Part shown: piece after piece, positions 11,218 through 21,703 of the stretch
How the letters are laid out: every line of letters begins with the position of its first letter
How positions within the stretch are numbered: the stretch's first letter is position 1
Origin: Gammaproteobacteria bacterium
Lineage (GTDB): Bacteria > Pseudomonadota > Gammaproteobacteria > JAUZRS01
Assembly (NCBI GenBank): GCA_030949385.1
Contig: JAUZSP010000009.1
Coordinates: 1-64,000 of the forward strand
Direction of reading: 5' to 3'
DNA length: 64,000 nt
Translations under genes and position numbers: made by a program
The notes under the pieces: model-generated
What the model saw: only the letters and a program-made list of their open reading frames with translations
Database searches by the model: none
What the model was told of the DNA's origin: nothing

Positions 11218-11709
11218 CTACTCCAGATTGTCCAGAATCTCATCCACTTTATCGGTGGTGAGTTCGGTGTAATAAACGTGATTGACTTGCATCATCGTCC
11301 CACCGGAACAGGCGGCCAGACACTCCTCTTCCTTCTTCAGGAAGATGCGACCATCTTCGGTGCTTTCACCAATTTTGATCCCCAACTTGCGTTCAACGTG
11401 ATTAATAATCGTTTCCGAGCCCATCAACATGCAGCTAATGTTGTCGCAGATAGAGACGCTGTTGCGCGCCACTGGCTCCAGCTCGTACATGGAGTAAAAA
11501 CTGGCCACCTCGTAGACGGCAATCTTGTCTTGCTCCAGATAAGCCGCCACCGCATCCATCAATTCGGTGGTCAAATAACCCTGATTTTCATGCTGAACAA
11601 TTTGCAGTGCAGACAACAGAGCTGAACGTTTTTGCTCTTTGGGGTAACGCGCCACCCAACCGTCAATCTCTTCACGGGCGTGAGCAGACAACAACAATGC
11701 TTCACTCAT
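11218..11709 (-). CDS. nuoE: NADH-quinone oxidoreductase subunit E
   Basis: This thioredoxin-fold subunit holds the 2Fe-2S cluster N1a next to NuoF. It has 163 residues. The four ligands are C88 and C93 (SICDNISC) and C130 and C134 (ECLAACSG). Its start overlaps the stop of nuoD by four bases (ATGA-type overlap), so the two are translationally coupled. Confidence 0.96.
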   Translation of the reverse strand: MSEALLLSAHAREEIDGWVARYPKEQKRSALLSALQIVQHENQGYLTTELMDAVAAYLEQDKIAVYEVASFYSMYELEPVARNSVSICDNISCMLMGSETIINHVERKLGIKIGESTEDGRIFLKKEEECLAACSGGTMMQVNHVYYTELTTDKVDEILDNLE

Positions 11710-12960
11710 CGGTCAACCTCCCCGAAAACAATATCTTGTGTGCCGATAATCGCCACCACATCGGCCAACATGTGGCCACGAGACATCTCATCCAAACCCG
11801 ACATATGAGCAAAACCAGGCGCACGAATCTTGACCCGGAACGGTTTATTCGCCCCATCGGAGATCATATAAACACCGAATTCGCCCTTAGGGTGCTCAAT
11901 GGCAGCATAGGCCTCGCCCTCAGGCACACAGTAGCCTTCGGTAAAATGTTTAAAGTGATGAATCAAAGACTCCATATCGCCTTTCATTGCTTCGCGTCGA
12001 GGCGGGGTGACTTTGTGATCGGCAGCCAAAACTTCACCTGGGTTTTTCCGCAACCAGTCGATGCACTGTTCAATGATGCGATTCGATTGACGCATCTCTT
12101 CAACCCGCACTAAATAACGGTCATAAGAGTCGCCATTGGTGCCAACGGGAATATCAAAATCGAGTTTGTCGTAGACTTCGTAGGGCTGCTTTTTGCGCAA
12201 ATCCCACTCCACACCTGAGCCACGAATCATCGGGCCGGTAAAACCCATCTGCATCGCCCGCTCTGGGGTCACCACCCCGATGCCGACGGTGCGCTGTTTC
12301 CAGATGCGGTTGTCGGTCAGCAGGATTTCGTACTCATCCAAATAGGTGGGGAAACGTCTGCAAAAATCTTCGATAAAATCGAGTAACGAACCTTGGCGGT
12401 TTTCGTTCAAACGTTGCAGCTCTTTTTTTATTGCGCCAGCGAGAAGGCTCGTACTGCGGCATGTGATCGGGCAGATCCCGCGCCACACCACCAACACGAT
12501 AATAGGTGGCGTGCAGTCGCGCACCGGAGACCGCCTCATAACAATCCATTAGGTCTTCACGCTCACGAAAAGCATAAAGAAAGACCGTCATCGCCCCGAT
12601 GTCCAGCGCATGAGCACCAATCCACAACAGATGGTTCAAAATACGGGTGATCTCATCAAACATGACGCGGATGTACTGCGCCCGTTCCGGCACCTCCAAC
12701 TCAAGCAGTTTTTCGATCACCATCACATAGGCGTGTTCGTTGCTCATGGTGGAGACGTAATCGAGACGATCCATATAACCGATGCTCTGGTTATAGGGTT
12801 TGCTCTCCGCCAATTTTTCTGTGCCACGATGCAACAGACCGATGTGCGGATCGGCACGCACAATCACCTCGCCGTCCATCTCCAGCACCAAACGCAAAAC
12901 GCCGTGCGCCGCCGGATGTTGTGGACCAAAGTTGAGGGTGTAATTACGAATCTCAGGCAT
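11706..12960 (-). CDS. nuoD: NADH-quinone oxidoreductase subunit D, interrupted by a single-base frameshift
   Basis: This is the 49-kDa-type subunit lining the quinone pocket of complex I. Reading starts at 12960 ([20 protein letters not shown]) and follows NuoD up to about residue 177 ([11 protein letters not shown]). It then leaves frame in an A7 run on the coding strand (T7 at 12423-12429). The correct continuation ([20 protein letters not shown]) lies in another frame and runs to the stop at 11706. Removing one A gives exactly 417 residues, the usual length, with no other defect. It overlaps nuoC by 8 bases. As an isolated defect in an otherwise intact complex I operon it is more likely a sequencing or assembly error than a true null. 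Confidence 0.93.
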
Positions 12961-13651
12961 CGGTTTGTCCCTCTTTACGAATCACGCGGGGAACCAAGAC
13001 ACGCGGCTCAATGCTCACTGGCTCGTAGATCACCCGCTTTTTTTCCTCGTCGTAACGCATTTCAACATGCCCCACCAGTGGGAAATCCTTACGGAACGGA
13101 TGACCAACAAAACCATAATCGGTCAAAATACGTCGAAGATCGTCGTGACCTTCAAACAAAATACCAAACAGATCAAAAGCTTCACGCTCAAACCAATCAA
13201 CGCCGTTCCAAATTGAGGTCACGGAAGGCAACAGCGGCATATCGTCATTCGGAGCCGAGCAACGCAGTCGCAGCCGCCGGTTAAAGGTGTAAGAGAGCAA
13301 GTGAATAACAACCGCAAAACGGGGGCGATCCAGCGCAGCAGTCTCTAACTCGTCACCAAAAACCAAACGACCATTGGCAGAACCACTCTCAACCCCACGG
13401 CTGAAACCGCTGCTGGAAGCGTCACTGGTGTCCCACTCCACCTCACCGTAACTGCTGTAATCCACCCCACAGAGATCAATCAGCTGTTCAAACTGAAACT
13501 CACTGGCGTCTTTTAGGGTTTCACACACCGCCAACAACTGCTCACTGGCAACCTCAATGGTCACCTCATCCAACACCACCTCACAACTCAGCAACTGATC
13601 TGCAAACTGGCTGCGCAGCGCACTGGCTAGATTTTCTACTCGTTCGGACAT
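12953..13651 (-). CDS. nuoC: NADH-quinone oxidoreductase subunit C
   Basis: This is the 30-kDa-type peripheral subunit of complex I. It has 232 residues and is not fused to NuoD. The family signature ERE-FDLFGI-F-GH-DLRRIL is clear around residues 155-175, as is the [14 protein letters not shown] motif near the C-terminus. About residues 85-105 form a Ser/Gly-rich insertion ([21 protein letters not shown]) that I do not expect in the shortest homologues. Its end overlaps the start of nuoD. Confidence 0.95.
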   Translation of the reverse strand: MSERVENLASALRSQFADQLLSCEVVLDEVTIEVASEQLLAVCETLKDASEFQFEQLIDLCGVDYSSYGEVEWDTSDASSSGFSRGVESGSANGRLVFGDELETAALDRPRFAVVIHLLSYTFNRRLRLRCSAPNDDMPLLPSVTSIWNGVDWFEREAFDLFGILFEGHDDLRRILTDYGFVGHPFRKDFPLVGHVEMRYDEEKKRVIYEPVSIEPRVLVPRVIRKEGQTDA

Positions 13652-13664
13652 CTACCCGCCTCGC

Positions 13665-14147
13665 TTAGCTGACACGCGCAATGGTGCTGGTTCGACGAAT
13701 CTTATTCTGCAATTGCAAAATACCGTACAACAACGCCTCTGCCGTCGGTGGACAACCTGGCACATAAATATCAACAGGAACAATGCGATCGCAGCCCCGC
13801 ACCACCGCGTAGGAGTAGTGATAATAGCCTCCGCCGTTGGCACACGAGCCCATCGAAATCACCCAGCGCGGTTCCGGCATCTGGTCATACACTTTACGCA
13901 GCGCCGGAGCCATCTTGTTCACCAAGGTACCCGCTACAATCATCACATCGGACTGCCGTGGGCTGGGGCGAAACACAATGCCAAAGCGATCCAGATCGTA
14001 ACGCGACGCACCCGCCTGCATCATCTCCACCGCACAACAGGCCAGACCAAAGGTCATCGGCCAGAGTGAACCGGTACGCGCCCAGTTGATCAGCTTATCG
14101 GCATTGGTGGTGACAAAGCCCTTCTCTAGAATTCCTTCTATTCCCAT
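13665..14147 (-). CDS. nuoB: NADH-quinone oxidoreductase subunit B (cluster N2)
   Basis: This subunit carries the terminal 4Fe-4S cluster N2, which reduces quinone. I chose the ATG at 14147 ([19 protein letters not shown], 160 residues), which has an AAGGGAG site seven bases upstream. The ATG at 14168 would add seven residues and overlap nuoA more. Ligands are the adjacent pair C37-C38 ([10 protein letters not shown]), C102 and C132 ([10 protein letters not shown]). Its start overlaps the end of nuoA by 10 bases. Confidence 0.96.
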   Translation of the reverse strand: MGIEGILEKGFVTTNADKLINWARTGSLWPMTFGLACCAVEMMQAGASRYDLDRFGIVFRPSPRQSDVMIVAGTLVNKMAPALRKVYDQMPEPRWVISMGSCANGGGYYHYSYAVVRGCDRIVPVDIYVPGCPPTAEALLYGILQLQNKIRRTSTIARVS

Positions 14148-14494
14148 TCCAATGCTCCCTTCATCCACTCGTACATGAAACCGATCAGCAACAATCCGAG
14201 GAAGATCCCCATGGCCACAAAACCGGCCAAGCTGAGCTCATCCAATACCACCGCCCAAGGAAAGAGGAAGGCGATCTCCAGATCGAAAATAATAAAAAGA
14301 ATGGCAACCAAATAATAACGAACATCAAACTTCAAGCGCGAGTCTTCAAAAGGCTCAAAACCACACTCATAAGTTGAATTTTTTTCCTTATCCGGTCTGT
14401 TCGGCCCGATCATCAGCCCCATAGAGAGCACAACAGCGGCAACCACCAGACCGATGATCAGGAAAATCAAGATAGGCAAATAGCTTTCTAACAT
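14138..14494 (-). CDS. nuoA: NADH-quinone oxidoreductase subunit A
   Basis: This is the first gene of the nuo operon and a three-helix membrane subunit. It has 118 residues. The conserved inter-helix loop [20 protein letters not shown], including the accessible cysteine, is present, followed by the [10 protein letters not shown] helix. The 161 bases upstream to the tRNA gene should hold the nuo promoter, but I see no convincing hexamer pair there. Confidence 0.96.
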   Translation of the reverse strand: MLESYLPILIFLIIGLVVAAVVLSMGLMIGPNRPDKEKNSTYECGFEPFEDSRLKFDVRYYLVAILFIIFDLEIAFLFPWAVVLDELSLAGFVAMGIFLGLLLIGFMYEWMKGALEWE

Positions 14495-14655
14495 TAAGGT
14501 GCTCCCAAACCAGAAACTCTTCTGGCTAACCTTTAGCAGTGTAGAAAAAACGGTTTACGAATAGGGCAAAAAACCCAACTAACACATCAGAGCTTAAAAC
14601 CTGTCAGCTGGGCAATTACAATCACCTCTTAGTTGCACTGACAGCCTTCATAAAA

Positions 14656-14740
14656 TGGTGCCGACGCCCGGACTCGAACCGGGATGGCTTACGCCACTAC
14701 CCCCTCAAGATAGCGTGTCTACCAATTCCACCACGTCGGC
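14656..14740 (-). tRNA. leuU: tRNA-Leu (anticodon GAG)
   Basis: This 85-nt class II tRNA on the minus strand has an acceptor stem GCCGACG paired with CGTCGGC and an encoded CCA end. It has a D-arm of the Leu type (GGTGGAATTGGTAGACACG), an anticodon loop CTTGAGG giving anticodon GAG, a long variable arm, and a T-loop with GGTTCGAGTCC. It decodes CUC/CUU leucine codons. It lies immediately downstream of secG, as leuU does in E. coli. Confidence 0.97.
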
Positions 14741-14776
14741 TAAAGGTCAAACCAAAGGCTCAACCCAAAAAAACAG

Positions 14777-15163
14777 TTACTTCATTTTAGGCAAATCTTG
14801 CTCACCTACACCGCTTTCGCTGCCCTCGACGGGAATCAACGGCGGCAGATCATTTTTAATCGAGGGTTTTTCAACCAGCGGTGCCGAGACAGTTGACTCT
14901 TGCACCGCATCCAAAATACTGCCCGCCTGAGTGCGAGAGGCCGCGATGTAAGCCAAAAGCAAGCTGCTGGCAAAAAAGAGGATAGCAAAGGTGGTGGTCA
15001 ACTTAGCCATAAAGGAGGTTGCACCGCGAGAACCAAACACCGTTGCCGATGCACCGCTGCCAAACGCCGCTCCAGCATCAGCGCCCTTGCCGTGTTGCAT
15101 CAACACCAAGGCAATCACACCAACGGCCAAAAAAACATGCACAACCAAAAAGAAAGATTCCAT
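14777..15163 (-). CDS. secG: Preprotein translocase subunit SecG
   Basis: This small inner-membrane component of the SecYEG channel stimulates SecA-driven export. It has 128 residues. There are two hydrophobic helices (residues about 5-24 and 52-72) separated by the conserved loop LMQHGKGADAGAAFGSGASA. The C-terminal 45 residues are hydrophilic and variable, as in the family. It lies between tpiA and the tRNA, 11 bases from tpiA. Confidence 0.95.
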   Translation of the reverse strand: MESFFLVVHVFLAVGVIALVLMQHGKGADAGAAFGSGASATVFGSRGATSFMAKLTTTFAILFFASSLLLAYIAASRTQAGSILDAVQESTVSAPLVEKPSIKNDLPPLIPVEGSESGVGEQDLPKMK

Positions 15164-15174
15164 TTAATTCGCCC

Positions 15175-15927
15175 CTACCCTGCCGCTTGGCAGATTGCCA
15201 AAAAGCTCTCCGCTTGCAGTGATGCGCCACCAATTAGACCACCATCAATATCGGCCATCGACAGAAGATCTGCCGCATTGCCTGCGTTCATACTGCCGCC
15301 GTATAAAATCTGTACTTTCTCAGCCACGTTGCTGTCCAGTGCCGCCAACTTCTGACGAATAAACGCATGTACCTCTTGCGCTTGCTCAGGGCTGGCGGTT
15401 TTACCGGTACCAATTGCCCAAACGGGTTCATAAGCAATGACCGCATTCGCCAGCGCCGCAATGCCTGCGCTGTTGATGATGGCATCCAATTGTGTGGCCA
15501 CCACCGTTTCTGTGTCACCGGCCTCACGCTCTTCAAGCAATTCACCCACGCACAAAATCGGTTTTAAGCCTGCGGCTTGCACAGCAGCAAATTTCTTTGC
15601 CACCAGAGCATCGTCTTCGCCATAAATATTACGCCGTTCAGAGTGACCTAAAATCACATACTCGCAGCCGAACTCTTTCAGCATCGAAGTAGCAATTTCA
15701 CCGGTGAACGCACCGTTCTCTTGATCTGCTGCGTTCTGCGCACCGAGCTTGATGCCGCTTTCACCGATGGCCTGCTGCACGTCTGCTAAATGAACAAACG
15801 TCGGGCAAACTACCACTGCGCTCTTACTGACCGCACTCATGCCTGCGCTAATGCCCGAGATCAGTGCCGTAACACTCTCTCGTGAACCATTCAGCTTCCA
15901 GTTTCCAGCAACCATCGGTTGACGCAT
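15175..15927 (-). CDS. tpiA: Triosephosphate isomerase
   Basis: This glycolytic enzyme interconverts dihydroxyacetone phosphate and glyceraldehyde 3-phosphate. I take the ATG at 15927 (MRQPMVAGNWKLNG, 250 residues), preceded by AGAGAG; an upstream ATG at 15948 would add an unconserved seven residues. The active-site residues are N9 and K11, H95 (ILGHSERR) and E167 (AYEPVWAIGTGK), and the phosphate-binding GG near the C-terminus (LIGGASL) is present. It is cotranscribed with secG. Confidence 0.97.
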   Translation of the reverse strand: MRQPMVAGNWKLNGSRESVTALISGISAGMSAVSKSAVVVCPTFVHLADVQQAIGESGIKLGAQNAADQENGAFTGEIATSMLKEFGCEYVILGHSERRNIYGEDDALVAKKFAAVQAAGLKPILCVGELLEEREAGDTETVVATQLDAIINSAGIAALANAVIAYEPVWAIGTGKTASPEQAQEVHAFIRQKLAALDSNVAEKVQILYGGSMNAGNAADLLSMADIDGGLIGGASLQAESFLAICQAAG

Positions 15928-16150
15928 ATCAGTCTCTCTACAAGCCATTCCTAAAGGCAGGCAAGCTTACCTTTACAACAGCGATAAATCAATTTGAAAT
16001 CGGACAAAAGTGACATTTATTGGCACACCCTTTGACCTAAAGAAAACTTTCAACGTTTATTCACACTCAACCAGCTGCAAAAGCCCGCGAGGCAGAAGAT
16101 GCCTCACTGGGAATAAAAATGCAACCCTTATAAAACATTAAACGTTGCGT

Positions 16151-17488
16151 TTACTCAACGGAGTCACGTACCACTGAGGCAATGCGCTCGGCAATATCGC
16201 GTACTTGACGCTCATTTTCGCCCTCAACCATGACACGCACCACTGGCTCAGTTCCCGAAGAGCGCAGTAAAACACGCCCTGTTTCACCCATCTCCGCTTC
16301 GGCTTCCTCTACGGATTTCATCACCGCCGGCAAAGTGCTCAGATCCACCCGATAAGGAATGGGCACATTAATCAAAATCTGTGGGCATTTGTGCATGCCC
16401 TCTTTCAGCTCATGCAGACCTTTTTCTGAGGCCACTAGATAGGCCAGCACCTGCAAGGCCGCAATAATGCCATCACCGGTGGTGGTGCGATCCAGACAGA
16501 TAATATGGCCAGAGGACTCACCGCCCAAAATCCAGCCCTTTTCGTTCAACTGCTCCATCACATAACGATCACCCACATCGGCACGTACAAAAGGCACGTC
16601 CATTTTGGCCAAAGCGTGTTCCAGACCCAAATTACTCATCACCGTACCAACCACACCGCCGTTTAAAGCCCCTTCAGACTTACGCGCCCGCGCCAAGATG
16701 TAGAGGATCTCATCGCCATCAACAATATCACCACGACTGTCCACCATGATCAAACGATCACCGTCACCGTCCAGCGCCACACCCAGATCCGCCCGTTCCA
16801 ACAACACATGAGCACGCATGTTCTCCGGTGCCGTCGCGCCGCAATCTTGGTTGATGTTCAGACCGTCCGGCTCCACTCCAATGGGAATCACCTCTGCACC
16901 CAGCTCACGGAACACACGCACCGCAATGTCATAAGACGCACCATTAGCGCCGTCCACTACCATCTTCAACCCCGTCAGGGACGCACCAAAAGGGATGGTG
17001 CTTTTACAAAATTCAATGTAACGCCCAGCGGCATCCAAAACGCGATCGGCTTTACCCAGCTCAGCGGAATCCACCGTCTCAATGGGACGATCCAACAGCG
17101 CTTCGATTTGCAGCTCTACCTCGTCGGGCAATTTGGTGCCTTCGTGGGAGAAAAACTTCACCCCGTTATCATAATAAGGATTATGCGAGGCACTGATTAC
17201 AATGCCTGCGGAAGCACGAAAGGTGCGAGTCAAATAAGCAATGGCTGGGGTGGGCATCGGCCCTAATAGACGCACATCGACCCCCGCCGAGGACAAACCG
17301 GCCTCCAAGGCCGCTTCAAACAGATAACCCGAGATCCGAGTATCTTTGCCAATCAAAACCTCTTTTTTACCCTGAGAGGCCAACACACGACCGGCAGCCC
17401 AACCCAAACGCAAAACAAACTCCGCATTCATTGGCGCATCACCGACCTTGCCACGAATGCCATCGGTACCGAAATATTTCCTGCTCAT
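16151..17488 (-). CDS. glmM: Phosphoglucosamine mutase
   Basis: This enzyme converts glucosamine 6-phosphate to glucosamine 1-phosphate for peptidoglycan and lipopolysaccharide precursors. It has 445 residues. The phosphoserine loop SASHNP puts the catalytic serine at S101. The Mg-binding loop DGDGDR (about residue 240) and the sugar-binding GGESSGH (about 320) are present, as is the C-terminal phosphate loop [12 protein letters not shown]. It follows folP by 22 bases, the usual ftsH-folP-glmM order. Confidence 0.97.
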   Translation of the reverse strand: MSRKYFGTDGIRGKVGDAPMNAEFVLRLGWAAGRVLASQGKKEVLIGKDTRISGYLFEAALEAGLSSAGVDVRLLGPMPTPAIAYLTRTFRASAGIVISASHNPYYDNGVKFFSHEGTKLPDEVELQIEALLDRPIETVDSAELGKADRVLDAAGRYIEFCKSTIPFGASLTGLKMVVDGANGASYDIAVRVFRELGAEVIPIGVEPDGLNINQDCGATAPENMRAHVLLERADLGVALDGDGDRLIMVDSRGDIVDGDEILYILARARKSEGALNGGVVGTVMSNLGLEHALAKMDVPFVRADVGDRYVMEQLNEKGWILGGESSGHIICLDRTTTGDGIIAALQVLAYLVASEKGLHELKEGMHKCPQILINVPIPYRVDLSTLPAVMKSVEEAEAEMGETGRVLLRSSGTEPVVRVMVEGENERQVRDIAERIASVVRDSVE

Positions 17489-17510
17489 GGTGTTTCTCCT
17501 AATTTTTTAT

Positions 17511-18344
17511 TTATGCGTTATTCACTGCTCGGCAAATGGCCAACGCCTCAGCCGTCGCTTTTACATCGTGTACACGTACTATTTTTGCCCCTTGCACCAC
17601 CGCCATCAGCGCAGCCGCCACACTGCCCTGTAGACGTGCCTCAAGCGGCGCATCCTTCAGCACCGCAGCAATCATGCGCTTACGCGAAAGCCCCACCAAC
17701 AGTGGGAAACCCAGCTCACGCAGTTGGCCTACGTTTTTCAGCAGCACTAAATTATGTTGCAGACTTTTACCAAAACCAAAACCGGGATCCAGTAGAATAT
17801 TTTTTGCCTCGATACCCGCAGCCAAACAGGCCGCCACCCTCTGATTCAAAAAGTCGGCCACTTCTCGCACAACGTCCTCATAGTGAGGTGCTTTTTGCAT
17901 GGTGCGCGGCTCGCCCTGCATGTGCATCAAGCAAACTGGCACCTTTAACTCCGCCACCGTCTCCAAAGCCTTTGGCGCTTGCAGAGCAAAAACATCGTTC
18001 ACCATCCCTGCTCCCGCTTCTACTGCGGCTCGCATCACTTCTGGTTTAGAACTATCAATAGAAATCGGCACCGACAATTCTTGCGCCAGTCGCCCAATCA
18101 GAGGAATCACCCGTTCCAATTCTGTCGCCACTGAAACCGCCTGCGCCCCAGGCCGAGTAGATTCACCACCAATGTCGATGATGCTCGCTCCCTCAACCAC
18201 CATCTGTCGTGCTTGAGCCAAAGCCGCTTCAAGCTCGATAAAACAACCGCCATCAGAAAAAGAGTCAGGCGTGACGTTTAAAATCCCCATCACCACCGAT
18301 TCCGAGAGATCCAAGGCTTTATTTCCACACTGAAGCACGGGCAT
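17511..18344 (-). CDS. folP: Dihydropteroate synthase
   Basis: This enzyme condenses p-aminobenzoate with dihydropterin pyrophosphate in folate synthesis and is the sulfonamide target. It has 277 residues. The two family signatures are GILNVTPDSFSDGG near residue 20 and DIGGESTRPGA near 57. The substrate motifs DPGFGFGKS (about 185) and GLSRKRMI (about 215) are also present. It lies between ftsH, from which it is separated by a terminator-like hairpin, and glmM. Confidence 0.97.
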   Translation of the reverse strand: MPVLQCGNKALDLSESVVMGILNVTPDSFSDGGCFIELEAALAQARQMVVEGASIIDIGGESTRPGAQAVSVATELERVIPLIGRLAQELSVPISIDSSKPEVMRAAVEAGAGMVNDVFALQAPKALETVAELKVPVCLMHMQGEPRTMQKAPHYEDVVREVADFLNQRVAACLAAGIEAKNILLDPGFGFGKSLQHNLVLLKNVGQLRELGFPLLVGLSRKRMIAAVLKDAPLEARLQGSVAAALMAVVQGAKIVRVHDVKATAEALAICRAVNNA

Positions 18345-18407
18345 TAATTTACTTCTATTTTTTAGAAAGGAGGTTATATCCTGTCACTACAGACAATTTC
18401 CAGACAT

Positions 18408-18454
18408 AAAAAAACGCCACCCAAAGCGGACAAAAGCCGCTTCAAGATGACGTT
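18408..18454 (-). terminator. Intrinsic terminator downstream of ftsH
   Basis: On the minus strand a long imperfect stem pairs bases 18437-18454 with 18413-18429, with an AAGCGG/CCGCTT core and outer AACG/CGTT. It is followed directly by seven U residues. It lies 15 bases after the ftsH stop and would end or attenuate transcription before folP. Confidence 0.75.
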
Positions 18455-18468
18455 ATCATGACAAACGA

Positions 18469-20415
18469 TCAGTGCAGACTGGCAGGGCCACCAATCGAAC
18501 CGTCTTTACCTTCTTTTTTGACCTCTTCATCACTGGACTTGCCTTCACCACTGCCTGCTTTGGGTGTTTTATCATCATCCCCCCAATCACTCGGCTCACC
18601 GGGTTCACGCCCTTCCATGATGTCATCAATCTGCGTCGCATCAATGGTCTCGTATTTCAACAAGGCTTTTGCCATTGCATGTAACTTATCGTTGTGCTCT
18701 TCCAACAGATCGTGAGCGCGCTGGTAGTTGCGATCAATCAACGAACGAATCTCTTCATCAATAACGTGTACGGTCTCATCGGACATCTGTTTGTGTTGCG
18801 TCACTGAGCGACCCAAGAAAACCTCTCCCTCTTCCTCGCTGTAGGTCATGGGGCCCAGCTTGGTGGACAAACCCCATTTGGTCACCATGCTGCGCGCGAT
18901 GTCAGTAGCACGTTCGATGTCGTTTGATGCACCAGTGGTAACCGCATCGGCACCAAAAATCATCTCCTCGGCAATACGACCGCCGTAAAGGCTGGAAAGT
19001 TGGCTTTCGAGGCGTTTTTTGCTGTGACTGTAACGATCCTCTTCGGGCAAGAACATGGTCACACCCAAGGCACGACCACGGGGAATAATACTGACCTTAT
19101 AAACTGGGTCGTGTTCTGGCACCAAACGCCCAACAATCGCGTGACCCGCCTCATGATAGGCGGTGAGGTTTTTCTCAGCGTCGCTCATCACCATGGATTT
19201 GCGTTCCGCACCCATCATGATTTTGTCTTTGGCGCTTTCAAACTCCGACATATTGACGGTACGTTTATCCGAACGAGCGGCAAACAACGCCGCTTCATTA
19301 ACCAAATTGGCCAGATCAGCACCGGAAAAACCAGGCGTACCACGGGCAATCAGCGCCGGTTTAACGTCGTCACCCAAAGGCACCTTGCCCATGTGCACAT
19401 TCAAAATTTGCTCACGACCACGCACATCGGGCAGTGGCACCACCACCTGACGATCAAAACGCCCCGGACGCAGCAGCGCAGGATCAAGCACATCAGGACG
19501 GTTGGTGGCCGCGATCACGATCACGCCTTCATTGCCTTCAAAGCCATCCATCTCTACCAGTAGTTGATTTAGAGTCTGCTCACGTTCATCGTGACCGCCA
19601 CCCACACCGGCCCCACGATGACGACCCACGGCATCAATCTCATCAATAAAGATAATGCACGGCGCGTGTTTTTTCGCCTGCTCAAACATGTCTCGCACCC
19701 GCGAGGCACCGACACCAACGAACATCTCAACAAAATCAGAACCGGAAATGGTAAAGAACGGCACTTTTGCTTCACCGGCAATGGCTTTGGCCAGCAAGGT
19801 TTTACCCGTACCAGGTGAGCCGACCATCAACACACCGCGCGGAATATTGCCACCGAGTTTTTGAAACTTACTCGGCTCGCGCAAAAACTCCACCAGCTCG
19901 CTGACTTCGTCCTTGGCCTCTTCAACCCCTGCCACATCGGCAAAAGTGATTTTAATCTGATCTTCACCCAGCAAGCGGGCTTTACTTTTACCAAAGGACA
20001 TCGCTCCTCGGCCACCACCGCCGCCCTGCATCTGGCGCATAAAAAAGATCCAGACCCCAATCAAGAGCAAGAAGGGAAACCAGCTGATAAAGATCTGCGT
20101 CAACATCGAAGGCCGCTCCGGCGGTACACCTCGAATATCCACATTGGCCTCGATCAGATCACCGATCATTGAACGATTGTCCGTTTCGGGGCTGTACGTA
20201 GTAAAGGTCTCGCTACTGGTCAATCGTCCCTCGATTTCGCGGCCATCAATGACCACCATACTCACCTGACCCGACTTCACCTCAGTCAAAAACTGCGTGT
20301 AGGTTAAAGCTTGGCTGGGTGACCTTTGGGTGCCCAAATTGTTAAAAACGGTCATTAAAATCACCGCAATCACAACCCATAACAGCACATTCTTAAGCAG
20401 GTCGTTCAATGTCAC
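18469..20415 (-). CDS. ftsH: ATP-dependent zinc metalloprotease FtsH
   Basis: This membrane-bound AAA+ protease does quality control of membrane proteins and degrades short-lived regulators. It has 648 residues. Two N-terminal helices (residues about 5-24 and 105-126) flank a periplasmic domain. Walker A is GSPGTGKT at 199-206 and Walker B ends IIFIDEID near 260. The second region of homology is [18 protein letters not shown], and the zinc site HEAGH is at 421-425. The Gly/Lys/Glu-rich C-terminal tail ends in GGPASLH. It lies 60 bases downstream of rlmE. Confidence 0.98.
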   Translation of the reverse strand: MTLNDLLKNVLLWVVIAVILMTVFNNLGTQRSPSQALTYTQFLTEVKSGQVSMVVIDGREIEGRLTSSETFTTYSPETDNRSMIGDLIEANVDIRGVPPERPSMLTQIFISWFPFLLLIGVWIFFMRQMQGGGGGRGAMSFGKSKARLLGEDQIKITFADVAGVEEAKDEVSELVEFLREPSKFQKLGGNIPRGVLMVGSPGTGKTLLAKAIAGEAKVPFFTISGSDFVEMFVGVGASRVRDMFEQAKKHAPCIIFIDEIDAVGRHRGAGVGGGHDEREQTLNQLLVEMDGFEGNEGVIVIAATNRPDVLDPALLRPGRFDRQVVVPLPDVRGREQILNVHMGKVPLGDDVKPALIARGTPGFSGADLANLVNEAALFAARSDKRTVNMSEFESAKDKIMMGAERKSMVMSDAEKNLTAYHEAGHAIVGRLVPEHDPVYKVSIIPRGRALGVTMFLPEEDRYSHSKKRLESQLSSLYGGRIAEEMIFGADAVTTGASNDIERATDIARSMVTKWGLSTKLGPMTYSEEEGEVFLGRSVTQHKQMSDETVHVIDEEIRSLIDRNYQRAHDLLEEHNDKLHAMAKALLKYETIDATQIDDIMEGREPGEPSDWGDDDKTPKAGSGEGKSSDEEVKKEGKDGSIGGPASLH

Positions 20416-20475
20416 ACCTCAATAATTTTGTCAAAAATGGTTAAAATAAATACAACTCAAGATCATTAGACCCTA

Positions 20476-21105
20476 CTACAGTTTCAGCTGCCGTGCCAGT
20501 ACATAGACCTCACGACTGCGAGGCCGCGACGCTTTTGGTTTACGAATCACCACCGTGGCAAAGGTTTGACGCACTTCTTTTAAAAACTCATCAGAGCCAG
20601 CCCCCTGAAACAATTTGCACAAAAACACCCCAGAAGGCTTCAACACTTCTTTGCACATCTCCAGCGCCAACTCGACTAAATAGATCCCCTTCGGCTGATC
20701 AACAGCGCCCACACCACTCATATTGGGGGCCATATCGGAAATTACAAGGTCCGCCTGCTCACCATTCAAGACCGACAAGATCTGATCCAAAACCGCCTGC
20801 TCACGAAAATCACCCTGCACAAAGGTAACGTCGCTAAAGCTGTCCATCGGCAAAATATCCGTTGCCACCACGTGTCCGCTATGGGTCACCTTTTCAGCGG
20901 CGTACTGCGTCCAGCCCCCCGGTGCCGCCCCCAGATCCAGCACCAACTGCCCCGCTTTGAGCAGCTGATCTTTTTTATCAATCTCAATCAATTTATACAC
21001 CGCCCGTGAACGGTAACCCTCTTTTTTAGCACGCTGCACATATTCATCTTGAAAGTGCTCATCCAACCAGCGACCACTGCTGTTACTTTTCTTTGCCACG
21101 TCCAC
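20476..21105 (-). CDS. rlmE: 23S rRNA (uridine-2'-O)-methyltransferase
   Basis: RlmE (FtsJ/RrmJ) methylates U2552 of 23S rRNA on the 50S subunit. It has 209 residues, the normal length. The SAM-binding motif is DLGAAPGGWTQYA near residue 60, and the conserved catalytic Lys-Asp-Lys-Glu tetrad can be placed at the N-terminal YRSRAVYKLIEID, SDMAPNMSG, CKLFQG and C-terminal SREVYV segments. Its N-terminal codons overlap the end of the small membrane protein gene by 23 bases. It is followed by ftsH, the standard pair. Confidence 0.97.
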   Translation of the reverse strand: MDVAKKSNSSGRWLDEHFQDEYVQRAKKEGYRSRAVYKLIEIDKKDQLLKAGQLVLDLGAAPGGWTQYAAEKVTHSGHVVATDILPMDSFSDVTFVQGDFREQAVLDQILSVLNGEQADLVISDMAPNMSGVGAVDQPKGIYLVELALEMCKEVLKPSGVFLCKLFQGAGSDEFLKEVRQTFATVVIRKPKASRPRSREVYVLARQLKL

Positions 21106-21370
21106 TCAACTCCATACGTTTAATCACTTTCTGCGTCCGCCAAATCAGCCAACCCATGCCCAACAGCCCCCCCACAAACAACAACAACAATTGCGACACC
21201 GACTCATGCAACCAAAAATCATGCACCAGCCAGAGCATCAACAACAACGCCAAAATAATACCTAACTCCAACTTAACGCCGTTGAAGGGGCTGGCTTCCA
21301 CTGTCATTCCCGCTCCGCGCTGTGCTACACTCGCGCCGCTCGCTTGCGGGGATTCACGCTTTTTTTCCAT
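21083..21370 (-). CDS. Small two-helix membrane protein of unknown function
   Basis: I do not recognise this 95-residue protein. The N-terminal 30 residues are hydrophilic. Two strong hydrophobic segments follow (residues about 36-52 and 60-77), then a basic tail (RTQKVIKRMELSGRGKEK), consistent with an inner-membrane hairpin with both ends in the cytoplasm. It overlaps the start of rlmE by 23 bases in a different frame and is divergent from yhbY. Its position and overlap suggest cotranscription with rlmE-ftsH. The overlap and lack of known motifs leave some doubt that it is expressed. Confidence 0.6.
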   Translation of the reverse strand: MEKKRESPQASGASVAQRGAGMTVEASPFNGVKLELGIILALLLMLWLVHDFWLHESVSQLLLLFVGGLLGMGWLIWRTQKVIKRMELSGRGKEK

Positions 21371-21388
21371 TATCTAAGACTCACTCAA

Positions 21389-21688
21389 ATGACACTCAAT
21401 AAACTTCAAGAAAAATTTCTCCGCTCTCTCGCCCACGCGCTCAAACCGGTCATACGGGTCGGCCAAAACGGCCTTACTGAGAACGTCAAAGACGAGATCA
21501 AAAACGCGCTGGAATACCACGAACTGGTTAAAATCAAAATCAACGTCGGTGACCGTGATGCCAAAGCCGAGTGCATTGAACAGATTCAACAGCTGAGCAA
21601 AGCCAATCTGATCCAAAAAATCGGCAATACCGCGACATTCTATCGACGCCACCCCAAAAAGCCTAAAATTGAATTGCCGCGTCGCTAA
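21389..21688 (+). CDS. yhbY: RNA-binding protein YhbY (CRM domain)
   Basis: This small CRS1/YhbY (CRM) domain protein associates with pre-50S ribosomal subunits. From the ATG at 21389 (MTLNKLQEKFLRSLAHALK) it is 99 residues, the typical size. The diagnostic loop VGQNGLT lies near residue 25, and a basic C-terminus (RRHPKKPKIELPRR) follows. It is divergent from the rlmE-ftsH cluster, the classic arrangement in Gammaproteobacteria. Confidence 0.95.
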   Translation: MTLNKLQEKFLRSLAHALKPVIRVGQNGLTENVKDEIKNALEYHELVKIKINVGDRDAKAECIEQIQQLSKANLIQKIGNTATFYRRHPKKPKIELPRR

Positions 21689-21703
21689 CCTCAGCGCGTC
21701 ACG

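Noticed and set aside
10780-11625. A 281-codon plus-strand frame opposite nuoF and nuoE
   Set aside because: Both strands cannot be constrained this way; nuoF and nuoE are complete and motif-bearing, so this is a shadow.
12415-12435. Programmed ribosomal frameshift in nuoD
   Set aside because: An A7 run is slippery, but no stem-loop or stop codon in the right place is evident and NuoD is not known to use recoding; a base-call error is simpler.
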